Source of the DNA: Corylus avellana
Lineage: Eukaryota; Streptophyta; Magnoliopsida; Fagales; Betulaceae
NCBI RefSeq assembly: GCF_901000735.1
Contig: NC_081546.1
Span: 23,473,009-23,537,008, forward strand
Length of the DNA stretch: 64,000 nucleotides
Reading direction: 5' to 3'
Shown here one piece after another: positions 45,771 through 57,500 of this stretch. The notes under the pieces are model-generated. The model saw nothing but the letters and a program-made list of their open reading frames with translations. It did no database searches and was not told where the DNA came from. Both the position numbers and the translations under genes were made by a program. How positions within the stretch are numbered: position 1 is the first letter of the stretch; every line of letters begins with the position of its first letter.

Positions 45771-46722
45771 CAGGGGCGGACCTACAGCTAGTGTTGGGGG
45801 GACGAATGTCCCCCCAAAATCTTTCAAAATTTTATTAATTGCCTTAAAAATCTACCCATTTTATAAATTTGTCCCTCCAAAATGATATTTTGTCCCCCCA
45901 AAATAATATTTGTATCTCCTTTTAATTTTTTCTCTTATTTTTGCTCCCCCAAAATAATATATGTGTCCATTTTAATTATTTTTTATAGTTTTGCTCCCCC
46001 CAAAAAAATAATATTTGTTTTCCCTTCATTTCTTTTTTTAAAAAAAAAAACCTTGCACCCTCCTTCAATATAAAAAACCTAAAATACCCAATTCATTTAG
46101 TTTCCCTCTATATTCTAGTTCGCTTCTAATTAAAAACTCAATTGGATTTAGGACTTTGATTGAATATGTGAATGAAAAAAGTTAAATGATTTGGGATCTT
46201 TGAGTAGCTTCTAACCAACAATCAAAAAAAAAAAAAAAACCCAACAATCAGTTTTTTGAATAGTTATTTTGACATCATTTAGGTTTATAATATTTGTTTT
46301 GACATCACAAATTAAATGGTTTAATCATTTATGATTGCACCATTGTTTGACTCAACTTTTAGCATTTCTCTTCTTGTTATTTGGGGCTTGTGGGGATTGT
46401 TACGAAAAATAGTTAACGCTCAAAGGTACTTTTTTTCATAGACCCTATAAATCGTGTTTAATTTATTTTGCTAATTTTTTTTTAAAAAAAAAATTATTTT
46501 TTATTCTACGCTATTTTGCTAGTTTTTTATATTATTATGTATTTGTGATGCCATGAGATTAGATGTAACACTTTTATACTTTTATTTTATACAAACATAC
46601 ATATAAAGAGATTATGTGTATCTATATGCTTTTGTATTTATACGAGTCCGTCCATTTCCCCAACCCAAAAAAAAAAAAAAATATTCCGTCCCCCCATACC
46701 CCAAATCCTAGTTCCGCCCCTG
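45771..46722. mobile_element. hAT-superfamily non-autonomous element (952 bp)
   Basis: The terminal inverted repeats begin CAGGGGCGGA at both ends. A perfect 8-bp target duplication CTAGCCAG flanks it (45763-45770, 46723-46730), diagnostic of hAT. The paralogous empty site CTAGCCAG is single at 40195-40202. The interior is AT-rich and non-coding, with repeated CCCCCAAAATAATAT motifs near the left end. Confidence 0.92.
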
Positions 46723-46900
46723 CTAGCCAGGGAAAGGAATAACCATAAACAAGGTCATCAATGCAGCTTTCATAAGGTTGCTCAGCCTAATAAATGACAT
46801 GGGGACAATAACATTTGAAAGAACAAGACTAGTTTGAGAGTGCAGAATGACAAGGTGATTGGATGATGCTCTTTTTGCTTGCTAATAAAAATTTCTATAG

Positions 46901-48289
46901 TGGTTTTTTTTTTAGGGTAAATGTATAATAAATTCCTGAGTCAACGCGTAAAAAAAAAAAAAAAAAACTCCATCAACTTTGTTTTTTTTTTTTTTTTTTT
47001 TAATAATGTTTACTCCATGAGTCAATCGAAAAGATGTCATAAGTCCTTCCATTACATTTTCTTCAAAATGTCTAACATTTGTCATTAAATCTCAAAACTC
47101 ACCGTTTTGCCACATCAACTCTTTTTCCACCTTACTTTAAATATCATTTTTTATTAATTTAATTTTTTGCCACCCCAAGCTACCACAAAACCCACCATGG
47201 GGTGGCTACAGGTTAGGGGTAGCCGCAAAGCCACCCCTATCCCGCTAGGGTGGCTTGCGGCCGCCCCATATATAGGAGTTGGGAGGTGGCCAGGGGTGGT
47301 AGCCCCAGTTCTAGCCACCCCTTCAAATATTTTTATATATATATATATTTGTTAAGATTTAATTTTAAAATTAAATTAATAAAAAATAACATTTTAAAGT
47401 GTGGTGGAAAAAAGCTAACTGGCAAATTAAAATGCATCCAATCGAACTCAATATTCCTTTTTTTTTTCTTTTTTTTTTTTTAATGTTTTTGTTGGAGCTT
47501 CTAGGAGTGACATAAGCATGACCTTTAAGCATAGATGAACCGTCCATAAACTTTGATTTTGGGAATGAATAGATATACGTACCGTGCGAGTTCCGGACTA
47601 AGGGCATATTTAGGTGTGTGTTTGAGGAGCTTAAAAATGCGTTTAAGCTCCATAAACGAGGCCTGATCACGCCATTTGGTCTCCTAACAAAATTTGTTGG
47701 TGATATATATATATATATATTGGAGCGGAAGAATGAGAGAGAGAGCGGAAGCATATAGGGCTACATATCTTCTATATTGATAATGATATGATATGCTTAC
47801 ATAGCTCTCTATATATAGAGAAAGAAGAAGTAGTGGAAAAGAAACCCTAGACTAAACCCTAAAACATATAAGGCAACATAATAAAATAATATCAAAATCA
47901 AAATATTCTAACAGTTGGAGTAGACCTTTGAATATAGATGAGATGCTTTCTTTTTTGGTTGTTCCAAAATATATAGAAGTATTTATCAATTAATCTTTTT
48001 TTCAAATTTGAATCAAGCTTTCTTGATCCACCTTAAGGCATTTTAAGAAAATTCTTATGTTTATTTGAGAAAACAAAATGAAATAGACAGAAAGAAATAG
48101 GTTGTCTCTAGTGCACGTACAATAATCCACACATCTTCCGGGAATATCAAAGCAAATGAGTGTGAAGCCCAAAGGGAAGCCCTTAAGCCTTGCCGTCTGA
48201 TTCCTCCTCCTCTTTCCTAATTTTCTTCTCAAACATATTCACAAGCCTCCAATCCTCTTTATTTATTTGCTTTCATTTTAACCGCCTCA
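46901..48289. other. Intergenic upstream of STR
   Basis: Contains long T and A runs, a GC-rich patch with repeated GGGTGGC/GCCACCCC (47160-47330) resembling a TE end, and (TA)n runs. No gene is seen. Confidence 0.5.
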
Positions 48290-48343
48290 CTTCTTGTCCA
48301 CATTGCCTGCATGAATACCCCACCATCTCCCTCCTTTTTATAC
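48290..48343 (+). promoter_or_regulatory. Candidate STR core promoter with MYCS-like element
   Basis: CTTCTTGTCC (48290-48299) is one base from the mycorrhiza-related MYCS motif TTCTTGTTC. A TATA-like TTTTTATACC (48336-48345) follows about 40 bp later and about 90 bp before the ATG. Motif assignment is by similarity only. Confidence 0.4.
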
Positions 48344-48888
48344 CCTTTCACTCCTCAATCTCAGCTCTTCAAAGCCCCTGCCTTCACACCGGTTGTTGGC
48401 TAAGACCTGCAGCCGACAGAAATCACCACCATGGCGAAGCTCGGCCGGACGGAAATGAATAGGAGCCTCGAGACCCTCTTGGACCTCGACAAATTGGGTG
48501 CTGCAGGTAAAAACGCTGAGCCGCCTGCACCGCGGAAGATGGTTCCCGGCCAAGGTGTTGAATTCAGCAGCCTCTCATACAGTGTGATAAAGAAGCAGAA
48601 GAAGGATGGGGAGTGGATTAAGAGAGAAGCTTATCTTCTTAATGACATCTCTGGGCAGGCCATCAAGGGTGAAATTATGGCCATCATGGGGCCTAGTGGT
48701 GCTGGAAAATCCACTTTTCTTGATGCCCTGGCTGCTCGGATTGCACAAGGGAGCCTTGCAGGATCTGTTAAAATCGATGGAAAGCCAGTAATATTCCATC
48801 TCTTGTTTTTTTTTTTTCCTCACTACTTTCTCTAAATCCCAACATGCAAAATATTTCATTGAGATTTGAGATAAATGATAGAAACATG

Positions 48889-49337
48889 TAGGGTAAAAAG
48901 GCCGTTACGGTTAGCGGTTATTAGCTAAAACTGTTAATTAGTAAAATCTACTAACCGCCTAAGCAATTAACCGCTAGGCGTTTAGCAGAAGCAGTTAGTT
49001 AGCGGTTAGCAACTCTAATAACCACTTTTTTAAAAAAATAAAACCAAAACGATGCCGTTTATATGGTAATACGATAATATTATACTACATATGACATCGT
49101 TTCTAGATTTTTATGCATTTTTATATATATTTAAAATTTTAAACACAAAAACGACATCATTTCATGTGTGTGTATATATATATATATATATACATAGGCG
49201 GTTAGTAATTAGCGGTTTTAAAAAAGCCTAAAACCGCTAACTGTAACCACCTAGGCAATTAGCAGTTTTTGTTAACCGCCTTCAAAAGTGGTTAGCAGTT
49301 AGTTAACAGTTATTAACCACCTGCCTTTTCACCCTTA
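48889..49337. mobile_element. hAT-like MITE in STR intron 1, perfect 8-bp target duplication
   Basis: Ends TAGGGTAAAAAGGC and (inverted) TAAGGGTGAAAAGGC. GAAACATG is repeated exactly on both sides (48881-48888, 49338-49345). The interior has many GGTTAGCAGTTA/TAACCGC repeats near both ends and no reading frame. Relatives begin at 63714 and perhaps 6750. Confidence 0.85.
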
Positions 49338-50369
49338 GAAACATGATTCGAACTCAAAATATCTGCTCTAATACCATGTTAAACCATCACTTAAGCTGAT
49401 AGAAGGAAATGAATTTAATCATTTAATTTATATCTTAACGACGTATGGGTTGGTAATGCAGGTAACAACAAGCTACATGAAAATGTTATCTTCATACGTG
49501 ATGCAAGACGACCAGCTCTTCCCCATGTTGACAGTGTTTGAGACATTCATGTTTGCAGCCGAGGTCAGGCTTCCTCCTTCCATTTCCAGGGCTGAAAAGA
49601 GAAACAGAGTCCATGAGTTCAATTCCTTGATCAACTCGGCTTGCAGGTATATATATATACACATTTATATAACTCTCTCTCTCTCTCTCTCTCAGCGCAC
49701 AAATTAAGGAAAAGTATTTGATGAGAACGTGAATATATTTGCAGAGTGTAACACAAACATATATTGGTAATGAGGAGACGAGAGGGGTGTCGGGAGGGGA
49801 ACGGCGGAGGGTGTCGATCGGAATCGACAAAATCCACAAGCCATCGTTACTGTTCCTTGACGAACCAACCTCAGGTCTGGATTCCACAAGTGCTTACAGT
49901 GTGGTGGAGAAGGTGAAGGACATTGCTAAAGGTGGCAGCATTGTCCTCATGACCATCCACCAGCCTTCCTATAGAATTCAAATGCTCCTCGACCGCATCA
50001 CTGTCCTTGCAAGGTAAACCAAACAACATGTCCATTTTGTTCATCTGCACAATCTAGAATTTGGGAAATATTAGCTACCCTTTAAAGCCGAAAAATAGAT
50101 CATGGAGAAGAAACCATGAATTATCTTGAATTCGGGAAGTTAAAATGCTATTTCATAGACGGCTAGCTACATATACGATTGGAATGACGTGGCAGTGAAA
50201 AACAACCATTAATTCTTTATTTTTACAAGCCTTTGTTAATTAATTCAAAGCTTGATTTTCATACTCAAATCATTGCAATCGTACTGTAATTGTATAACAA
50301 TCTACTAAATAACATTATTTTTTTGTAAACTATTGGACTTCAACCAAAACCTTATGAGTAAATACTATT

Positions 50370-50605
50370 TATGGCCTATTTGGGTGTGTATTTAAGGGGT
50401 CTAAACGTGCGTTTAACACTCAAAAAATCTATTTGAAGAAAAAAGTACCCGTTTGATAAAAAAAAATTAAAAATATTTTTAAGGGTCCAAAAAGCTCAAA
50501 ATGGTTAAAACGCCATTTTGGCAAAAACTTGTAAATAAAGCTTTTGCAAAAAAAAAAAATTACTTAAAAGCTTTATTTTTCAAACACAATCCTTAACATA
50601 ATGTT
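50370..50605. repeat. MITE copy in STR intron 3
   Basis: Shares GGGTGTGTATTTAAGGGG ... TTCAAACACAATCCTTAACA and the central GTGCGTTTAACACTCAAAAA block with copies at 11150-11395 and 19915-20105. Confidence 0.6.
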
Positions 50606-52911
50606 AGTAGACGGACACAAATTTCCTTCAACCTACTCTAATAAGTATCAAATGTCATCTCTTACGTGTTTTCTTTAATATTCTTAATAGTCATTTATTG
50701 ATATTCTACTAACCTAGAAAACCAAACATTGATTTTTGAGAAATTCAAACATGTTAAATGATACTTGACACTTATTAAAGTAAGTTGAAAGAAATTTTCT
50801 CTAAACTAGTTTGGAGGAAAATTGTGTCCTTAGTAAACTACTATACGACGGTCATGCAACTAAGATAACCTAATAGTGAAAATTAGTCTTTAGATAAACA
50901 AGGACTTGTAAAAAAGAAACATCAATAGTTAATTACCATCACGTTATCCCAATTTTATGACAATCGTATAATAATCTACTACATAACATTACTCAAAGCT
51001 TATAAAAAAGCATCTTTGTGATTCGGTAGTTGACTTGATGCTTATTAAGTGGGCAAATAATTGCAGGGGAAGACTGGTATATTTGGGAAGCCCACGTGCG
51101 CTTTCTGCTCACCTAGCTGGATTTGGAAGGCCTACACCAGATGGTGAGAACAGCCTTGAGTATCTCCTAGATGTGATCAAAGAGTATGATGAATCAACAG
51201 TAGGGCTAGACCCATTGGTGCTGTACCAACGAGAGGGCATCAAACCTGATCAAGTGGCCAAAACTCCCATTCCAAAAACACCTCGGACACCTTACAAAAA
51301 GAGCCCTGCTGCATCTAGGCATATGATCAGCCTCCGTAGTACTAATGCATTCTCTAATTCCAGTTCCCAAACACCTCAACCGGAATCCGGACGAGATGAT
51401 TACGATGACGATGATGAGGAAGATGATGATGACAATTTTGACAACTCACTTGAAAGGAAAATGGTACTGTCAAATCATTATTTATCTCAAAAGTTTAAGT
51501 TGATAGTAAATAATGAATTTAATCATTTAATTTATACTCCAACACTTCCCATCACTTTTGGGATCATATTCTAGCTCTATTACCATGTTAAATTATTACT
51601 TATCTCAAAAGCTTTACTTATAGGAAGTGATGAATTTAATCATTTAATTTATCTTCTAACAGGTACACACACCACTGCACAGTAGCATCTATAATCCTCG
51701 TTTAGCTTCTCAGTTCTACAAAGATTTCTCAATATGGATCTACCATGGTGTCAAGAGAACCCCCGGTCGACCGCCGTCATGGACTCCGGCTAGAACACCT
51801 GGACGGACCCCCGGAGTACTCACTCCGGGACCAAGAAGCCTAGCTTCAAGCCAATATACTACACCTCAACACAATCCTCCTAGAACTCCTGCAGTCTTTA
51901 GCCCGTCCATGAATTCTTATGCACCAACTTCTTATGCAGCAACTTCTTATGAAGAATTTGAGGTGGGAGAAGTGCTTGATGAGCCGCCGCATCACGGCCC
52001 CAAATATGCAAACCCGTGGATCCGTGAGGTTGCCGTCCTCTCATGGCGGACCGCGCTCAACGTAATTCGAACTCCAGAACTCTTCCTTTCACGGGAGATT
52101 GTGTTGGCAGTAATGGCATTCATTCTATCTTCCCTCTTCAAAAACCTCAGTCATCCTACCTTCAAAGACGTCAACCGGCTTCTCAACTTCTACATCTTCA
52201 CAGTCTGCCTTGTTTTCTTCTCCTCCAACGATGCCGTGCCGACATTCATCCAAGAAAGATTCATCTTCAGCAGAGAGACATCCCACAATGCTTATCGCGC
52301 TTCTTCTTACGTCATTTCCTCGCTTCTCGTGTATCTGCCGTTCTTTGCAATCCAAGGTCTCACATTTGCAGCCATCACCAAAATCATCCTTGGACTCAAA
52401 AGCAATGTCCTCTACTTCTGGCTGACCCTCTATGCCTCTCTCATTACAACCTTATGTGATGCTTGTTAGTGCACTTGTTCCAAGCTACATTACAGGATAT
52501 GCTGTTGTGATTGCCACCACAGCTCTCTTCTTCCTCACTTGCGGCTTCTTCCTGAAAAGAACTCAAATCCCACTATACTGGAGGTGGCTGCATTACATCT
52601 CAGCAATCAAATACCCTTTTGAGGCACTGTTGACAAATGAATTCAAAGGCAGCAGGTGCTATAATGGGCAGCAACAGGATCTTTCACCAGGTCCTTTGGG
52701 ACAGGTGAATATCAGCAGTCTGCACATCAGAACTATTGCACAACTGCCAAAGGATTGCATGTTAATCGGACAAGATGTCTTGTTCTCAATGGGTATAGGC
52801 GAAAACCATCGAATTTGGTACGACATAGGAATCTTGCTGGCTTGGGGAGTTCCTTATCGCCTCTTCTTCTACTTGGTTCTGAGATTTTACTCCAAGAATG
52901 AGAGGAAATGA

Positions 52912-54549
52912 AGTGATCGATCTGTTATCTCTTTGCATTTGCTACTATATATCTTAGTTTTATGTTTGTCTCCCAAGTTGGAGAGTAGCTAATACAGTAT
53001 TCAAACACATATTATGGAAGCATATATACCATATCTTTCAACAAATTTCTTTTGAATATGAATAATAAAGCTTATTACTTTTTTCCCTGTGGGTTCCTCA
53101 ACTATAGATAATCACACTCAACCCCAAGAAAGCACTCCAAACACGCCAGCACACCCGGCAAGCCTCTTCAAAGTAATGATCAAGGAAGGAGAACTAAAAG
53201 GGGCGGCCAGCGCTGAGGGCTTCACGGCGAGTGAAGAGGAAGGCGGCTAATCTCCTATCATTTCCACTATTCACAAGCAAATCCACCACTAACCGAGCAA
53301 GAATTGTCTGAACACTACACAAAGCCTACTGGTTCTCAAGGGTTAGCTATCAAGCCAAGCCAGGGAAAAGAAAGACTTTGATACTAACTAATGTAGTTGA
53401 AGCCGTATAATATAGAATAATTAAATCCTTGAACACATAAGGAGGATAAACAAAGAAGAAATATCTTCTTTCATTAGATAACCACTCAATACTAAACTAA
53501 TAGCCCACTTACTTACAAAATAAGGTTTAATAAAATCTATTATATAGGCTACAAATCCTAATTCTAAGGATACTAAGAGCCAAGCTGGAATAGCGTTATA
53601 GAGGTTAAAAAACATTTTTAATACATACAAAGTTTAGCCAAGCAAAACTGAATCCGTTTGTCCCCAAGAAGTAACTCAATCGGCTGTGCACCACGCTTAA
53701 TGAAGCGCAAGTCACTAGCAAATCCTCCCTCCCCCTTTCCTTGTGTGAACATGTCAACAAAAAAAAAAAAAAATTAATCCGTTTGATAAACTTAAAAAGT
53801 AATTTTTTGACTTTATTGCTCAAAAAATTTTAGGCCAAGCTTGAAAATTAGGATTTAAAAAAAAAAAAAACAAAAACAAAAACAAAAAAATATAAAAATA
53901 TAAAACAAAAGCTCTATTTTCCAATGCAATCCTAGATAGACCCTAAAAGTTTTCAAGAGAATAATAGTAATAAAAGAAAAGAAAAAAAAATTCTGAAGTT
54001 TAAAGAAAACCAAAAAATACAAGTGTCCTAAAGTTATAAGAGAACTATAAAATAAGAAATCCTAAAATTATTAGTAAAATAAAAAGAAAAAATAAAATAA
54101 AAAGAAAAATCCAACCACATCTTGATTTTTAGAGGTAACTTGTCCTACATCATTTGCATTCCATATCATGAGTTATTGTTCATCTTTCCAAGCAAACCTG
54201 TGGTTATTGGGTATGTGATTTTGTGAAGTAATTCTGGTAAGCATTGATTTCTTGAACCAACAATTTGGCGAAAATCACACAATTCCAACCCAATTCACAT
54301 TTATATCACGTCAAAACATTTTTTCAAACTCAAAAAAAAAACCCTAAACGCACTAGTCACAACAAACATAAGCAAACTTATTACTGCTATAATTGAAGTA
54401 ACACGACTCAACGAGTCAATTAACAAGACTCAGTACTATCTTCAGAGACATATCGTCCATGTAGGACATAGTAGACAGACAAAATCAAACACAGAAGGCA
54501 AGAACAAGAAACACTAGAATTCATATTCTCATCAAGATTTAGCTCACAT
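52912..54549. other. Intergenic between STR and TDX 3' ends
   Basis: STR's likely poly(A) signal (AATAATAAA) lies near 53062. The remainder is AT-rich with one SINE (53661-53775). No gene is seen. Confidence 0.5.
53661..53775 (+). mobile_element. tRNA-derived SINE with perfect target duplication
   Basis: A-box-like GTAACTCAATCGG, then a shared TTAATGAAGCGCAAGTCACT block, and an A-rich tail. AATCCGTTTG is repeated exactly on both sides (53651-53660 and 53776-53785). Same family as 3631-3737. Confidence 0.85.
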
Positions 54550-57500
54550 CTAGCTTGCGTGCTGTGCGATCTTCTTTTCAAGTGCACTTTTGTCTGCTCC
54601 AACAACCTTGTCCACCTCCTTGCCATTTTTTATAAAGAAAAAGGATGGAACACTACTAATATTCCAGCGTGCAGCCACATCCCTGGCCTCATCTATGTCA
54701 ACTTTCAAAAAAACAACTTTCGGATACTTCGTAGCTAGGGTTGTGTAAAGAGGAGAAATGACGCGGCAGGGACCGCACCACGTTGCAGTGAAGTACAGGA
54801 TTGCCAGGCGAAATGTCTTAGAAGCAGCATTCAACTTTGTTTCCAGTTCACTAGTAGAGTGAATACCAATAACTTCCCCTGTTGTAAGCCAAAATTATGG
54901 TAAGATAAGCTAGAGCAAAATTTGTCTTAAAAACACCATGACCTGTTATTATTTTTTTCATAAATCAATGACTCGGGAAAAAAATTGTTCAGACCAATTA
55001 TCATACAACTTCATGCCTCTGATGTTTTTGACGTACTACCTACTCAAGGCAGCTCGGGAAACCTCTCTAACTACCTGTCATTAGATCAAGGAATTCAGCC
55101 GCATACAAGTTTTTTCAAGTTTAATGATGTGCTCCAGTCTCTCTAACTCAGATATATAGCTAATGCACTGCATTCAACTCTAACCTTCCGCCTAGATCTG
55201 ATAGCTTTCACCTAAGTTGAATGCAATTCTCTCCAAGAAATCCTTCCTAGAATGTTCTTGTGCAGCAGAAAAGGCGTGTGTTTAAGAGGGAGACTGTGTA
55301 TCAAAGAAACACATTGGTGTAATTTGTAATCTAATCTAGGGAAAAAAAATAACTCCAGGGGCTTCGCACTTGAGAACAACGTCCATAAAAATGATTAACA
55401 TAACAACAATAACAACAGTTATTATTGAAAAGTCAGCATCTGTATTTACAGGGGAAAATGTAAATTTTGGGGCTTTCTGTCAGGGAAAGAGGTTAGAATA
55501 GGGAAATTTGGGAGGTAACAGACTTTAATAAGAACAAACAGAATTGCCTCGAAACAGAACATACAAAGTTTAGTTATAAAAACAAAACAATCACACATGT
55601 AGTTTTATATTAATAAAATGCTCGTGCCCACAGCCTAGGGCCCTAGGTGATTATGAAACAATTCTCAAAGCCCAATTCAAGTGCGGGCATGGCATCTACT
55701 CTTGGTCAATTGGTAAATGAGCTCCACAGATTCTTAGTTAATCTTCCTACTTTTGGTCAATTGGTAAAGCTCTAACCATGTTTGTAACCCAAGCTTAGTT
55801 TTTCAAGGATAAATAGTATAAATATAGGAAGAGATTCTAGAGAAACGATTTCTTCTAGGAAAATGGTTGTTACTGTCAGGACCTTCTTATGGTAATCAAA
55901 GGGATAAATGGTGAGGGAAAGCAAAGACACATTTATTCCTGCATAAATTTGAAGACTTATGTATTATAGATGGAAAAGGGAATTAACAGCCGTACCATCC
56001 TTTAAAGCAGATAATGCATCTCGATCCTGCAAGAAGATTCAGAATAAAGGTTATCAATCTCTGAAATACGAAGACATTCAGCAAGCATGGGGATAAACAG
56101 GGAAGCAATCATTCAATTACCAAAGAATTCTGACCCTCAGTATAACAACCCCCACCCTAACCATCTCGTAGCACTCAGCAGCACCAAAAAGTAAACAAGA
56201 AAAAAAAAATCTGATACCAAACATTTTATCCAAGGCCTACGCTTCATACATATTTATACCATCTCACTGACACCAGTTTTGCCAATGGACTTAGCTATAG
56301 AGTCTAGGTCCCTTTCGACCTAATTAATAAGAGAATTGATATAAATGAACTAAGAACCTGACAACAACCCACATCTCCACTGAAGATGAAATAACCAATC
56401 TAGCATCGCCAGATATACCAAAGTTTTATCCTCAAATTACATTGATATTCAATCTTCCCTTGCCAATCATATCTCATTTACAGAAAATCTCAAGTATCTA
56501 ATCTATGTAATATCTTTCAACACACAGAAAAGGTAAAAAAATAAATAAATAAATTGGTATCAACTCTACTTACCTGTTCAGCTTGCTGTCTTTGCCTCTC
56601 ACGTTCAGCTTTTTTAAGCTCCCTTTCCTTTCGCAGACGTTCATATTTTCTGCGGTGCTCTTCAAGTCGGTGGGCATTGGGTTCAACCTACCAATTAAAT
56701 GAATTATCAAGCAACAATTTCTTTGGTGGCTTCTCCTGTCAAAAGAATAAATTTTACCATTTTAAGCACCAAACCGATCTCCTCATCATAGTCCAACTTT
56801 GATGCTACATGCAGATCACTTGCAGCTGCTTCCCACTGGGCCAACATGGCCCTTGCCATTCCTCGTACTTTATATCCTTTTGCTGAGTCAGGGTTGATCT
56901 AGGACAAAAAAATATAGGTCCTTTTAGATCTGAATAACAAAAAAACGATCATCATACTTGTGTGAAACGCGGAAAATTACAAACTCGGATGCATCATTAG
57001 TTCATTATTAATTGGAACATCTTGTGCAGTCTTCAGAGGCACAGGTATAAGAAGGGCCATTAGCCAACCTGTAAAGCTGCATCAGCATCACGGATTGCAG
57101 CATTTGGTTTGTTTGATTTGACAAAGACACTAGCTGAAAGCATAACAAAGTTAGGTTTTCAAGAGATTGAAGCAATGTTGAAATAAGGCCAAAGAAGGTG
57201 ATCACATTAAAATAAAATAACTTTCACTTGAAAAAGATCACCTCTAGTTGAATATAATATTGCTGAAGTTGGGTTCAGCATGATCGCTTCTGTTAGATGA
57301 CCTAGGGCTTCATCCAGCTTACCTGAAATATACAATCTAATTAACAGAAAGAAAAGTGGCCACAAAACAGAAGTGAAGAAATCTTCAATTCAAAAGGATA
57401 ATCATAAAAAATAAAAATAAAATGATCCCATGCCTTCAGAGATTGCTTCCATAGCTTTTGATTTTGCTGTTTGTGCAGCGTCCTGATTCTCTTCTGTAAC

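Larger units (their letters stand above)
43617..46900 (-). repeat. Duplicated copy of the LTPG intron/exon 2 segment
   Basis: This matches 38575-40352 with moderate divergence: TE end, AAAATGAGAGAT block, CAAGCCTTAATTCTCTA block, exon 2, the GGGAGAGTTGAAAATGA region, and the shared end AATAAAAATTTCTA. Two later insertions (44878-45389 and 45771-46722) lengthen it. Exon 1 and exon 3 of the LTPG gene are not duplicated. Confidence 0.85.
48431..52911 (+). pseudogene. STR: ABCG half-transporter STR, complete exon set but two frame-breaking indels
   Basis: STR, with STR2, forms a half-size ABCG transporter in the periarbuscular membrane needed for arbuscular mycorrhiza and thought to export lipid to the fungus. 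Exons: 48431-48787, 49462-49646, 49745-50013, 51067-51463 and 51663-52911. Seen are Walker A GPSGAGKST (87-95), [12 protein letters not shown], Walker B LLFLDEP, the TIHQPS H-loop, the long STR-specific linker ([13 protein letters not shown], a [11 protein letters not shown] acidic run, [13 protein letters not shown]), the six-helix ABC2 membrane domain and the C-terminal [12 protein letters not shown]. Exon 2 is 185 nt where 180 is required: five extra bases after VHE. Exon 5 is 1249 nt, not a multiple of three: five bases appear missing at about 52452 (before [12 protein letters not shown]), so the frame meets TAG at 52467-52469. All other exons are open. The family is certain; loss of function is inferred. 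Confidence 0.85.
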
